Part shown: one piece after another, positions 35,555 to 44,468 of the stretch
Layout of the letters: every line of letters starts with the position of its first letter
How positions within the stretch are numbered: the first letter of the stretch is position 1
Source of the DNA: Pseudomonas wayambapalatensis
Lineage (GTDB): Bacteria > Pseudomonadota > Gammaproteobacteria > Pseudomonadales > Pseudomonadaceae
Assembly: GCA_014268975.2 (NCBI GenBank)
Contig: CP077096.1
Span: forward strand, 5,012,001-5,076,000
Length of the DNA: 64,000 nt
Direction: 5' to 3'
The notes under the pieces: model-generated
The model's input: the letters and a program-made list of their open reading frames with translations, nothing else
What the model was told of the DNA's origin: nothing
Database searches by the model: none
Translations under genes and position numbers: made by a program

Positions 35555-36361
35555 TCAGACGAGGGAATGGTCGAGGAAATCGCCGAAGGCGGCAAAGAAG
35601 CCTTCGAGGTCGTCCCAGGGAATCATGTGGCCGGCGTTTTCGACCTGAACCACCTGGATGTCCGGCTTGAGTTCGCGGATCTCGGCGATGTCCTGTGCCT
35701 GGATCACACCGCCACGCCCGGCCACCATCAGCAGCGCCGGCTGGCGCACGGCAGGCAGGTCCTGATGGATATCCACATCATGGAAATCGTTGAAAGCCCG
35801 CACGATCGCCGGCTCGTGGCAGGTGTGCAGCCATTCGGCGCGCAGGGCCAGTTGCTCGTCGCTCCAGGTAGCGCAGAAGGCACGCATGTCCTCACCGGTC
35901 ATGCCGATCGTGGCCTGGCGGATCGAATCGACGTACCACGGCAGCTTGCTGGGATACTCGCGCCGGCCCGGGCCGGACACTGGCGGATCGATCAGCACCA
36001 GGCGCTGCAGGCCCGGCGCGCCCTGGGCGGCAGCGCGGATGGCGAAGCGCGCGCCCATCGAATGACCGACCAGGTGATAGCTGCCAAGCCCCAGCGCTGC
36101 GGCGAAGGCCGGAATGTCTGCGGCGCAGGCGTCGGTGCCGTAGTCCAGGCCTGGGCCGCTGGAGGACAAGCCACGCCCGCGCACATCCAGCACATAGGTG
36201 TCGAAGTGCTGACCGAGGCGTTCGGCGACGAATCCCCAGGTGATCGCCGGGCTGGTGATCCCCGGCACCAGGATCAGCGCCGGCCCCTTGCCGCCGTAGC
36301 GCAGGTAATGCTGGCGGATGCCGTTGGCGCTGACGTTGCCGCCGGCGACGAAGCTGCTCAT
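35555..36361 (-). CDS. nicD: N-formylmaleamate deformylase NicD (alpha/beta hydrolase)
   Basis: Releases formate from N-formylmaleamate, giving maleamate. The 268-residue alpha/beta hydrolase has the triad Ser101 (VGHSMGA), Asp125 (LIDPP) and His245 (NAGHMIP), which agrees with positions I recall for P. putida NicD. Its start overlaps the nicC stop by 4 bp (ATGA), so it is translationally coupled. The frame is open far upstream inside nicC, which is only a shadow. Confidence 0.95.
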   Translation of the reverse strand: MSSFVAGGNVSANGIRQHYLRYGGKGPALILVPGITSPAITWGFVAERLGQHFDTYVLDVRGRGLSSSGPGLDYGTDACAADIPAFAAALGLGSYHLVGHSMGARFAIRAAAQGAPGLQRLVLIDPPVSGPGRREYPSKLPWYVDSIRQATIGMTGEDMRAFCATWSDEQLALRAEWLHTCHEPAIVRAFNDFHDVDIHQDLPAVRQPALLMVAGRGGVIQAQDIAEIRELKPDIQVVQVENAGHMIPWDDLEGFFAAFGDFLDHSLV

Positions 36362-37506
36362 GCCGCCTCCCCGCTTTTCAGTTCCTGGCCGTACAGGTCG
36401 TAGCCATAGACCCACGCCGGGTCTTCCTGGGTGTAGAGGAAGGTGTTGGCGTTGGACACCGACTGCACCCGCGAGGCGCGCTCCTTGCGGTTGGCCTCGT
36501 AGAGGGCGAAGGCGGTGCGGTGGTCGGACAGCCCGGTCTCCTGCAGGCAGCGAGTCAGCATCGCCGCGTCCTCGATGGCCATGCAGGCGCCCTGCGCCAT
36601 GTGCGGTTTCATCGGATGGCAGGCATCGCCCAGCAGCACCAGGCGGCCACGGCTCCACAGCGGCAACGGGTTGCGGTTGCGCAGCGGCCACTTGGTGATG
36701 GACTCGGTAGCGTCGATCAGCTTGTGCACCGTCGAGTGATAGCCCTCGAAGGCGGCGCGCATCTCTTCCTGGCTGCTGTCCACGAACGGGCCCTGGAAGT
36801 CCCAGGCCTCGTGCGGTACGCCGGTGACGAAGTAGTACTCGTCGCGTTTGCCGGTGGTGTAGTAGACCATCATGTGACGATCGTCGGTCCACCACTTCAC
36901 GCAGTCCTCGAACACGTCCGCGTGCTGTTTGAGCTTGTCGCCGCGAATCAACGCACGGTGGGCGACCCAACCGCTGTAGATCGGCGCTTCGACGCCCAGC
37001 AGTTCCTCGCGGATCTTCGAGTGGATGCCGTCGGCACCGATGACGATATCGGCCACGGTATGGGTGCCGTCGGCGAAGTCCAGGCGCACCTGGTCACCCT
37101 CGTCGACGATCTTTTCCAGGCGCTTGCCGAAATGCACGGTGCCCGGCTTGATCGCTTCGATCTGCAGGGCGTGCAGGTCGCCACGGTGGATGGTGATGTA
37201 CGAGGCCCCGTACTCGCGGCGAGCGAACTCGCCCAGCGGGATGCGCGACAGGTAGTCGCCGGTCTTGCCGTCGCGGCTGAACCAGAAGTCCGGGTGCGAG
37301 CTCATCAGCTCCAGCTTCTGCTCGAGGCCCATGCGACGGAAGATCTTCATCACGTTGGGGCCGATGTGGATGCCCGCACCGAGGCGGGTGAACTCCGGCG
37401 CCTGCTCGAACACCTCGACGTCGAACCCGGCCTGCTGCAGCAACGTGGCGGCGGCCGCCCCACCCAGACCCGCACCGACGATTGCGATTTTCTGCCTACC
37501 CCGCAT
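36358..37506 (-). CDS. nicC: 6-hydroxynicotinate 3-monooxygenase NicC (FAD)
   Basis: Decarboxylating hydroxylase that turns 6-hydroxynicotinate into 2,5-dihydroxypyridine using NADH and O2. The 382-residue class A flavin monooxygenase has GAGLGG at 11-16, the DG motif GADGIHSKIR near 158, and GDACHP at 293-298. His47, Tyr215 and His302, which I recall as active-site residues, are present. It is the first gene of the leftward nicCDEFTP set and lies divergent from nicX across an AT-rich 328-bp control region. Confidence 0.96.
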   Translation of the reverse strand: MRGRQKIAIVGAGLGGAAAATLLQQAGFDVEVFEQAPEFTRLGAGIHIGPNVMKIFRRMGLEQKLELMSSHPDFWFSRDGKTGDYLSRIPLGEFARREYGASYITIHRGDLHALQIEAIKPGTVHFGKRLEKIVDEGDQVRLDFADGTHTVADIVIGADGIHSKIREELLGVEAPIYSGWVAHRALIRGDKLKQHADVFEDCVKWWTDDRHMMVYYTTGKRDEYYFVTGVPHEAWDFQGPFVDSSQEEMRAAFEGYHSTVHKLIDATESITKWPLRNRNPLPLWSRGRLVLLGDACHPMKPHMAQGACMAIEDAAMLTRCLQETGLSDHRTAFALYEANRKERASRVQSVSNANTFLYTQEDPAWVYGYDLYGQELKSGEAA

Positions 37507-37562
37507 GGGTATGTCTCCTCTTGTTCTGATGTGTTGCCAGCGGTTCGGCCGCTCGACGATTT

Positions 37563-37578
37563 AGAGTGTATACGCTCT
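37563..37578. promoter_or_regulatory. Candidate NicR operator at the nicC promoter
   Basis: AGAGTGTATACGCTCT is a 16-bp palindrome with 14 of 16 positions symmetric. Read on the nicC strand it contains GCGTATACACT. A nearly identical core occurs next to nicX. The TATACA inside it may be part of the nicC -10 element, so a bound repressor would block it. Confidence 0.6.
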
Positions 37579-37632
37579 ATTTTTTTAATTGGAAGAGGCA
37601 GCGCAAAATATTTTATCGGCCCCGGATCAATG

Positions 37633-37657
37633 GCGATAACGCGGCCGTTGTTACCGC
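37633..37657. promoter_or_regulatory. Second dyad in the nicC-nicX control region
   Basis: GCGATAAC, 9 nt, then GTTACCGC form an inverted repeat with 7 of 8 positions paired. A further GGTAAC half-site lies at 37681-37686. It is unlike the MarR-type site and may bind another factor. The rest of the 328-bp gap is AT-rich promoter DNA without a gene. Confidence 0.4.
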
Positions 37658-37740
37658 AAACATTGGAATATGTGTGGATAGGTAACGTTTGATCGCACCG
37701 CTTGCGCTTATCGACGGGATGCGCTTTCATCTGAGCAAAT

Positions 37741-37756
37741 ATGGCGTACACACTAT
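37741..37756. promoter_or_regulatory. Candidate NicR operator at the nicX promoter
   Basis: ATGGCGTACACACTAT shares the core GCGTAYACACT with the nicC-side site, this time in nicX orientation. It lies 78 bp before nicX and is followed by a T6 run, like its partner. Its symmetry is weaker (10 of 16). Confidence 0.55.
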
Positions 37757-37834
37757 TTTTTGCACCGAGATGACGCGCCCGGCACCGCCGTGGTGCAGCC
37801 GCTCGACCCTTGAGTCCTGACCAGGAGAACCCCC

Positions 37835-38887
37835 ATGCCGGTGAGCAATGCAGAGCTGACCCAGATGTTCGAACACGTGCTGAAACTGTCCCGGGTAGAC
37901 GAAACCCAGAGCGTCGCCGTGCTCAAGAGCCACTATTCCGATCCGCGCACGGTCAACGCCGCGATGGAGGCGGCGCAGCGCCTGAAAGCCAAGGTCTATG
38001 CGGTGGAGCTGCCGTCGTTCAACCATCCCACCGCCATGGGCAACGACATGACCGCCTACTGCGGCGACACCGCGCTGACCGGCAACATCGCCGCCCAGCG
38101 GGCGCTGGAGGCGGCCGACCTGATCGTCGACACCATGATGCTGCTGCACTCCCCCGAGCAGGAGCAGATCCTCAAGACCGGCACGCGCATCCTGCTGGCG
38201 GTCGAACCCCCGGAAGTACTGGCGCGCATGCTGCCCACCGAGGACGACAAACGTCGAGTGCTGGCCGCCGAGACCCTGCTCAAGCAAGCGCGCAGCATGC
38301 ACGTGCGCTCCAAGGCCGGCAGCGACTTCCACGCCCCGCTCGGCCAGTATCCGGCGGTCACCGAATACGGCTACGCCGACGAGCCAGGGCGCTGGGACCA
38401 CTGGCCCAGTGGCTTCCTGTTCACCTGGCCGAACGAGGACAGCGCCGAAGGCACGCTGGTGCTGGATGTCGGCGACATCATCCTGCCGTTCAAGAACTAC
38501 TGCCGCGAGCGCATCACCCTGGAAATCGAGAAAGGCTTCATCACCGGTATCCACGGCGGCTTCGAGGCCGAGTACCTGCGCGACTACATGAAGTACTTCA
38601 ACGACCCCGAGGTGTACGGCATCTCCCACATCGGCTGGGGCCTGCAACCCCGCGCACAGTGGACCGCCATGGGCCTGCACGACCGCAACGACGGCATGTG
38701 CATGGACGCCCGCGCCTTCTACGGCAACTTCCTGTTCTCCACCGGCCCCAACACCGAGGTCGGCGGCAAGCGCAAGACTCCGTGCCACCTGGATATACCG
38801 CTGCGCAACTGCGATATCTACCTGGACGACCAGCCCGTGGTGCTGGCCGGCGAGGTGGTCGCGCCCGAGGAGTCCAAGGCCCGATAG
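37835..38887 (+). CDS. nicX: 2,5-dihydroxypyridine 5,6-dioxygenase NicX
   Basis: Extradiol-type ring-opening enzyme that converts 2,5-dihydroxypyridine into N-formylmaleamate with Fe(II). It has 350 residues, the normal length. The iron ligands expected for this family are visible as His265 (GISHIGWG), His318 and Asp320 (TPCHLDIP). CAGGAGA lies before the ATG. It is divergent from nicC and is followed by nicR on the same strand, 68 bp later. Confidence 0.96.
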   Translation: MPVSNAELTQMFEHVLKLSRVDETQSVAVLKSHYSDPRTVNAAMEAAQRLKAKVYAVELPSFNHPTAMGNDMTAYCGDTALTGNIAAQRALEAADLIVDTMMLLHSPEQEQILKTGTRILLAVEPPEVLARMLPTEDDKRRVLAAETLLKQARSMHVRSKAGSDFHAPLGQYPAVTEYGYADEPGRWDHWPSGFLFTWPNEDSAEGTLVLDVGDIILPFKNYCRERITLEIEKGFITGIHGGFEAEYLRDYMKYFNDPEVYGISHIGWGLQPRAQWTAMGLHDRNDGMCMDARAFYGNFLFSTGPNTEVGGKRKTPCHLDIPLRNCDIYLDDQPVVLAGEVVAPEESKAR

Positions 38888-38955
38888 CGGGTATACTGGC
38901 CCGGCGCTCCGCTTTCGGGGGCCGGCCAGCCAACCCACACAGCCCAAGCCATCAC

Positions 38956-39432
38956 ATGCCGAAGAAAACCACCCCCGTTGCCACCCCGCTCGACACCACG
39001 CCGTATGACGTCACCGAACAGATCGGCCACCTGCTGCGCAAGGCGTACCAGCGGCATACGGCGATCTTCCAGCAGCAAGCGTGCGATCCGCAGCTCACCT
39101 CGATCCAGTTCGTCACCCTGTGCGCCCTGCGCGACCACGGGCCCAGCTCCCAGGCCGAGCTGATCAAGGCCACCGCCGTGGACCAGGCAACCATCCGTGG
39201 CATCGTCGAGCGCCTCAAGGCGCGCGAACTGGTGCAACTGTCGCCAGACCCGGACGACCGGCGCAAGGTCATCGTCGAGCTCACCGAAAGCGGCTCGGCG
39301 CTGCTCGATGCGATGATTCCCTGCGCACGGCAGATCAGCGAGCTGAGCATGGGCAGCCTCAATGCCGGGGAGCGGGTGGCGATCCTGTTCCTGCTGCGCA
39401 AGATGATCGACAGCGACGAGGCGGCGGGCTGA
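38956..39432 (+). CDS. nicR: MarR family regulator NicR
   Basis: A 158-residue MarR protein. The winged helix is over about 45-110 (QAELIKATAVDQATIRGIVERLKARELVQ, DPDDRRKVIVELT), with dimerisation helices at both ends. In P. putida NicR represses nicC- and nicX-type promoters until 6-hydroxynicotinate binds. The two matching operator candidates in the nicC-nicX gap fit this role. No strong ribosome site precedes ATG 38956, so its level may be low. Confidence 0.92.
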   Translation: MPKKTTPVATPLDTTPYDVTEQIGHLLRKAYQRHTAIFQQQACDPQLTSIQFVTLCALRDHGPSSQAELIKATAVDQATIRGIVERLKARELVQLSPDPDDRRKVIVELTESGSALLDAMIPCARQISELSMGSLNAGERVAILFLLRKMIDSDEAAG

Positions 39433-39473
39433 TCGCGCCCTTCAACAAAACCCTCACCGTCGTTACCGGCCCT

Positions 39474-39557
39474 ATCGCGGGGCAAGCCCGCTCCCACAGG
39501 TTAATCACTGCCCTCGAGAACGGTGGGGTACCTGTGGGAGCGGGCTTGCCCCGCGAT
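39474..39557. repeat. Inverted pair of identical REP units between nicR and nicA
   Basis: Two 27-nt REP units, 39474-39500 and 39531-39557, are perfect reverse complements across a 30-nt spacer. The unit carries CCTGTGGGAGCGGGCTTG followed by CCCCGCGAT. The pair can form a very strong hairpin that would insulate nicXR from nicAB. Confidence 0.85.
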
Positions 39558-39635
39558 TGCGTCTGACCTGCCCACCACCGTCGCTGCCCCCCCCTGCAAC
39601 CCGCCTGGCCTGCTTCTTGCCTTCTCATTTCATGT

Positions 39636-39645
39636 AGTGAGCACT
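39636..39645. promoter_or_regulatory. Possible NicS operator upstream of nicA
   Basis: AGTGAGCACT is an inverted repeat (AGTG-N2-CACT) 57-66 bp before nicA in the only clean promoter stretch of that gap. A TetR-type repressor site is expected here because nicS controls nicAB in P. putida. Support is weak. Confidence 0.3.
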
Positions 39646-39701
39646 TACCGAAAAAGCGCACCGTTTGAGTCCTTTGGTAGCGCCCCAGAGATGAGCGAGC
39701 C

Positions 39702-40169
39702 ATGCAAGAAGACATCGCCCTGCGGATAAACGGCCAGACCGTCACGGTCGCCGCTGAACCCGACACCCCCCTGTTGTTGGTGCTGCGCAACGACCTGTGC
39801 CTGAACGGCCCGAAATACGGCTGCGGCCTGGGCGAGTGCGGCGCCTGTACGGTGATCATCGACGGGGTGGCCGCGCGCTCCTGCGTGATCCCGCTGGCCG
39901 GCGCTGAAAACCGCGAGGTCACCACACTCGAAGGCCTCGGCAACAAGGCCGCGCCGCACCCGGTGCAGCAGGCGTTCATCGACGAGCAGGCAGCCCAGTG
40001 CGGCTACTGCATGAACGGCATGATCATGACCGCCAAGGCCCTGCTCGACCGCATCCCCAATCCCACCGACGAACAGATCCGCAACGAACTGTCCGGCAAC
40101 CTCTGCCGCTGCGGCACCCACGTCGAAATCCTGCGCGCGGTGCGCCGCGCCGCCGGCCGCCAGGCCTGA
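39702..40169 (+). CDS. nicA: Nicotinate dehydrogenase small Fe-S subunit NicA
   Basis: Electron-transfer subunit of nicotinate hydroxylase. The 155-residue protein holds two [2Fe-2S] clusters: plant-ferredoxin type with Cys41, Cys46, Cys49, Cys61, and the helical type with Cys100, Cys103, Cys135, Cys137. This is the xanthine dehydrogenase/CoxS pattern. nicB follows after 15 bp. The enzyme makes 6-hydroxynicotinate from nicotinate and water. Confidence 0.95.
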   Translation: MQEDIALRINGQTVTVAAEPDTPLLLVLRNDLCLNGPKYGCGLGECGACTVIIDGVAARSCVIPLAGAENREVTTLEGLGNKAAPHPVQQAFIDEQAAQCGYCMNGMIMTAKALLDRIPNPTDEQIRNELSGNLCRCGTHVEILRAVRRAAGRQA

Positions 40170-40184
40170 GATCCGGAGAACCCC

Positions 40185-43100
40185 ATGAACCACTCGCAAC
40201 AGGTGCCTTCACGCGAGCAATTGCTGGCCAGCAACGGTGTGCTGCTGATCGTCGACGAAATCACCCCGCCCTCGGGGCCGGTTGCCAAGGGTGTGACACC
40301 CCAGGTCAAGGACCGCGAACTGGCACTGTTCATCGCCGTGAGCGACGACGGCCTGGTGTATGCCTTCAATGGCCACGTCGACCTGGGCACCGGCATCCGC
40401 ACCTCGCTGGCACAGATCGTCGCCGAGGAACTGGACCTGCGCATGGACCAGGTGCACATGGTGCTCGGCGACACCGAGCGTGTGCCGAACCAGGGCGCGA
40501 CCATCGCCAGCGCCACACTGCAGATCTCCGCCGTGCCGCTGCGCAAGGCAGCAGCCACCGCGCGACGCTTCCTGCTGCAGCAGGCTGCCCTTGAGCTGGA
40601 CTGCACAGCCGATGCGTTGCGAATCGAAGAAGGCGCGGTGATCGCCGAAGACGGCCGTCGCCTACCCTTCGCCGACCTGGTGCGCGGGCACAACCAGCAG
40701 TTGCGCATCGCCGAAGACGCGCCGCTCAAGGCCGTCGAGGACTACCGCCTGGTCGGACGCAGTACCGCGCGGGTGGACATCCCCGGCAAGGCCACCGGCG
40801 AGCTGACCTACGTGCACGACATGCGCTTGCCCGAGATGCTCCATGGCCGGGTGATCCGCCCACCTTATGCCGGCCACGATAGCGGCGACTTCGTCGGCAA
40901 CAGCCTGCTGGCGGTGGATGAAAGCTCCATCGCCCATGTGCCTGGCGTGGTCGCCGTGGTGGTGATCCGCGACTTCGTCGGCGTGGTGGCCGAACGTGAG
41001 GAACAGGCGATCCGCGCCGCCCACGACCTCAAGCTGAGCTGGAAACCGTTCACCGGCAAGCTGCCCGATCTCAGCGACGTCGCCCAGGCCATCCGCGACA
41101 ACCCCAGGGTGCAGCGCACCGTGCTGAACAAGGGCGAGGTCGACGCGGGCATCGCCAACGCCAGCCAGCGTCTGAGCCGCAGCTACCTGTGGCCCTACCA
41201 GTTGCATGGCTCGATCGGCCCATCCTGCGCCCTGGCCGACTTCACCGAAGGCCAGATTCGCGTCTGGTCCGGCACCCAGAATCCACACCTGCTGCGCGCC
41301 GACCTCGCCTGGTTGCTGGAATGCCCCGAAGCACGCATCGAGATCATCCGCATGGAGGCGGCGGGCTGCTACGGCCGCAACTGCGCCGACGACGTGTGCG
41401 CCGATGCGGTGCTGCTGTCGCGCGCGGTCGGACGCCCGGTGCGGGTACAGCTGACCCGCGAGCAGGAGCATGTCTGGGAGCCCAAGGGCACCGCGCAACT
41501 GATGGAGATCGACGGCGGCCTGAACGCCGACGGCACGGTCGCCGCCTATGACTTCCAGACCAGCTACCCCTCCAACGGGGCCCCCACCCTCGCCCTGCTG
41601 CTGACCGGCGCGGTGGAGCCGGTGCCGGCGCTGTTCGAAATGGGCGACCGCACCTCGATTCCGCCCTACGACTACGAACACATGCGCGTCACCATCAATG
41701 ACATGACGCCGCTGGTGCGTGCGTCGTGGATGCGCGGCGTGTCGGCGATGCCCAACAGCTTTGCCCACGAGTCATATATCGACGAGCTGGCCTTCGCGGC
41801 GGGGGTCGACCCGGTCGAGTACCGCCTGCGCCACCTGTCCGATCCGCGCGCCATCGACCTGGTCAAGGCCACCGCCGAGCGCGCCCAGTGGCAGGCGCAC
41901 ACCCAGCCCATGCAGACGCCCGCCGAAGGCGATGTGTTGCGCGGTCGCGGTTTTGCCTATGCGCGCTACATCCACAGCAAGTTCCCGGGTTTCGGCGCGG
42001 CCTGGGCGGCCTGGGTCGCCGATGTGGCGGTGGACCGACGTACCGGCGAGGTGGCCGTCACGCGGGTGGTGATCGGCCATGACGCGGGCATGATGGTCAA
42101 CCCTGAGGGCGTGCGCCACCAGATCCACGGCAACGTGATCCAGTCCACCAGCCGCGTGCTCAAGGAACAGGTGCACTTCGAGGAATCGACGGTGGCCAGC
42201 AAGGAATGGGGCGGCTACCCGATCCTCACCTTCCCGGAGCTGCCAGCCATCGACGTGATGATGCTGCCGCGCCAGCACGAACCACCGATGGGCAGCGGCG
42301 AATCGGCCTCGGTGCCGAGCGCGGCGGCCATCGCCAACGCGATCTTCGACGCCACCGGCATACGCTTTCGCGAGCTGCCGATCACTGCCGAACGGGTGCG
42401 CGCCGCGCTTGGCGGCAACGGCGAGGATTCGTCTGCGCCAGCACGGCCCGCGTCGAAACGCTCGAAGTGGTGGTTCGGCTCGATCGCCGGCGTGTTCGGT
42501 GCCGCCCTGGGCATGCTCGCGACCGCCCTGCCCTTTCGCGCGGAAATCGCGCCGGTGACGCCTCCGGCGGCCGGCAGCTGGTCAGCGGCAATGCTCGAAC
42601 GTGGGCGCCAGGTGGCGGCGGCCGGCGATTGCGCGGTGTGCCACACGGTCAGCGGCGGCAAGGTCAATGCCGGCGGCCTGGCGATGGAAACGCCGTTCGG
42701 CACGCTGTACAGCACCAACATCACGCCCGATCCGGAAACCGGCATCGGCCGTTGGTCGTTCGCCGCCTTCGAGCGCGCCATGCGCGAGGGCATCAGCCGC
42801 GACGGCCGACATCTGTACCCGGCCTTTCCCTACACCTCGTTTCGCAACATCACCGACGGTGACATGCAGGCGCTGTACGCCTACCTGATGTCGCAGACAC
42901 CGGTGCGCCAGGAGGCGCCCGCCAACGACATGCGTTTCCCGTTCAACCAGCGCCCGCTGATGGCCGGCTGGAACGCACTGTTCCTCAAGCGCGGCGAGTA
43001 CCAGCCCGACCCGCAGCGCAGTGCGCAGTGGAACCGCGGCGCCTATCTGGTCGATGGCCTCGGGCACTGCACCGCCTGTCACTCGCCGCGCAACCTGATG

Positions 43101-43742
43101 GGCGCGGAAAAAGCCGGCAAAAGCTACCTGGCCGGGGGCATGGTCGATGGCTGGGAAGCGCCAGCACTCAACGGCCTGGGCAAGTCGTCCACGCCCTGGA
43201 GCGAGAGCGAGCTGTTCACTTATCTGCGCACCGGTTTCTCCGACAGGCACGGTGTCGCCGCCGGGCCCATGGGGCCGGTGGTCAGCGAGCTGGCAACCTT
43301 GCCGGAGACCGACGTGCGGGCCATTGCCCACTACCTGACTTCACTGGACGGCGCGCCGCAGCCAGTCGCGACCCCGGCTGCGCCCCATATCGATACGCAA
43401 CTGTCCATCAGCAACGGCGAGCGGGTGTTCAAGGGTGCGTGCATGGCCTGCCACAGCGATGGTCTGGGCCCGAAGCTGTTCGGTGTCAGCCCGTCGATGG
43501 CGGTCAACAGCAACGTGCACAGCGATGTGCCGGACAACCTGCTGCGCGTGATCCTGCACGGGATTCCGACGCCTGCGACCCGCGACCTGGGCTATATGCC
43601 CGGCTTCAGGGATAGCCTCTCGGACCGCCAGGTGGCGGATCTGGCCGCCTACCTGCGCCAGCGTTTCGCCGCAGACAAACCGGCCTGGCAAGGGCTGACG
43701 GCGAAGAGCGCGCAAGTGCGTGCCAACCCCGGCAGCCACTGA
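40185..43742 (+). CDS. nicB: Nicotinate dehydrogenase large subunit NicB (Mo domain fused to tri-haem cytochrome c)
   Basis: A 1185-residue subunit. The N-terminal ~740 residues form a molybdenum hydroxylase domain of the aldehyde oxidase type, with the catalytic Glu near 706 in MGSGESASV. A hydrophobic segment near 761-783 anchors it. Three CxxCH haem sites follow at Cys816 (CAVCH), Cys962 (CTACH) and Cys1086 (CMACH). Electrons from NicA thus leave through haems to the respiratory chain instead of NAD. Placing the haems in the periplasm is an inference. nicS converges with a 2-bp gap. Confidence 0.95.
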   Translation: MNHSQQVPSREQLLASNGVLLIVDEITPPSGPVAKGVTPQVKDRELALFIAVSDDGLVYAFNGHVDLGTGIRTSLAQIVAEELDLRMDQVHMVLGDTERVPNQGATIASATLQISAVPLRKAAATARRFLLQQAALELDCTADALRIEEGAVIAEDGRRLPFADLVRGHNQQLRIAEDAPLKAVEDYRLVGRSTARVDIPGKATGELTYVHDMRLPEMLHGRVIRPPYAGHDSGDFVGNSLLAVDESSIAHVPGVVAVVVIRDFVGVVAEREEQAIRAAHDLKLSWKPFTGKLPDLSDVAQAIRDNPRVQRTVLNKGEVDAGIANASQRLSRSYLWPYQLHGSIGPSCALADFTEGQIRVWSGTQNPHLLRADLAWLLECPEARIEIIRMEAAGCYGRNCADDVCADAVLLSRAVGRPVRVQLTREQEHVWEPKGTAQLMEIDGGLNADGTVAAYDFQTSYPSNGAPTLALLLTGAVEPVPALFEMGDRTSIPPYDYEHMRVTINDMTPLVRASWMRGVSAMPNSFAHESYIDELAFAAGVDPVEYRLRHLSDPRAIDLVKATAERAQWQAHTQPMQTPAEGDVLRGRGFAYARYIHSKFPGFGAAWAAWVADVAVDRRTGEVAVTRVVIGHDAGMMVNPEGVRHQIHGNVIQSTSRVLKEQVHFEESTVASKEWGGYPILTFPELPAIDVMMLPRQHEPPMGSGESASVPSAAAIANAIFDATGIRFRELPITAERVRAALGGNGEDSSAPARPASKRSKWWFGSIAGVFGAALGMLATALPFRAEIAPVTPPAAGSWSAAMLERGRQVAAAGDCAVCHTVSGGKVNAGGLAMETPFGTLYSTNITPDPETGIGRWSFAAFERAMREGISRDGRHLYPAFPYTSFRNITDGDMQALYAYLMSQTPVRQEAPANDMRFPFNQRPLMAGWNALFLKRGEYQPDPQRSAQWNRGAYLVDGLGHCTACHSPRNLMGAEKAGKSYLAGGMVDGWEAPALNGLGKSSTPWSESELFTYLRTGFSDRHGVAAGPMGPVVSELATLPETDVRAIAHYLTSLDGAPQPVATPAAPHIDTQLSISNGERVFKGACMACHSDGLGPKLFGVSPSMAVNSNVHSDVPDNLLRVILHGIPTPATRDLGYMPGFRDSLSDRQVADLAAYLRQRFAADKPAWQGLTAKSAQVRANPGSH

Positions 43743-43744
43743 GG

Positions 43745-44383
43745 CTAGCGGCGCAGACCGCGCAGGGCGAGGTCGCTGATGAAGTCCAGCCAGTCGGCCT
43801 TGGCCTGCTTGTCGGCAAGGTCCACGGCGAGGAACGAGCTGAGCGTATGGCGGTTGGAGTTATAGAAATAGCAGAGCGAGGCAATCATCAGGTAGGCGTG
43901 GGTGATGTCGATATCGTCGCGGAACAGGCCCTTGGCCTGCCCAGCCTCGATGATCGGCCGCAGCACGCCGACCGCCTCGCCGGACAGCGCCTGCAGGTTC
44001 TGCGACTTGCGCGCGTGCTGGCCCTGGTGAAGGTTTTCGGTGGCCAGGATGGTGACGAACTCGGGATGGCGTACGTAGTAATCCCAGATGAACGCCACCA
44101 GTTGGCGCAGCGCGAGCTCGGGGTCGGACAGGTCCAGGCGCAGCTTGGCTTCGGCCTGGTTGAAGCTGGCGTAGATATGCTCCAGCACGCTGATGAACAG
44201 CTTTTCCTTGTTGCCGAAGTAGTAATAGATCATCCGGTCGTTGGACTTGGCCAGCGTGGAGATCTGCTCGACGCGCCCGCCGGTGAAGCCCTCCTTGCTG
44301 AAGACCTTCACCGCGGCCTTGAGGATGTTGTCCTTGGTGCGGTCGGCCTGCTGGGCGCGAACACCGGTTTTGCGAGTCTGCAT
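43745..44383 (-). CDS. nicS: TetR family regulator NicS
   Basis: A 212-residue TetR repressor. The HTH lies in residues 12-60 (ILKAAVKVFSKEGFTGGRVEQISTLAKSNDRMIYYYFGNKEKLF is the region), followed by a TetR_C_6-like ligand domain. In P. putida NicS controls nicAB in response to nicotinate and 6-hydroxynicotinate. I chose ATG 44383 (CAGGGAC upstream) giving MQTRKTGVRAQQ; the frame extends 58 codons further through the divergent xdhC-like start region, which is unlikely to be coding. Confidence 0.88.
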   Translation of the reverse strand: MQTRKTGVRAQQADRTKDNILKAAVKVFSKEGFTGGRVEQISTLAKSNDRMIYYYFGNKEKLFISVLEHIYASFNQAEAKLRLDLSDPELALRQLVAFIWDYYVRHPEFVTILATENLHQGQHARKSQNLQALSGEAVGVLRPIIEAGQAKGLFRDDIDITHAYLMIASLCYFYNSNRHTLSSFLAVDLADKQAKADWLDFISDLALRGLRR

Positions 44384-44468
44384 GTCGGTCCCTGTGGGGC
44401 TGGCCAGATAGCCAACACTGCCACAGACATGGGGTGTGGCGCCAACGATTGGAACGGGGTAACGGAAC

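Noticed and set aside
32963..35670. Long plus-strand frames opposite nicT, nicF and nicE
   Set aside because: Antisense shadows with repetitive His/Gln/Arg-rich composition; the minus-strand genes carry catalytic residues.
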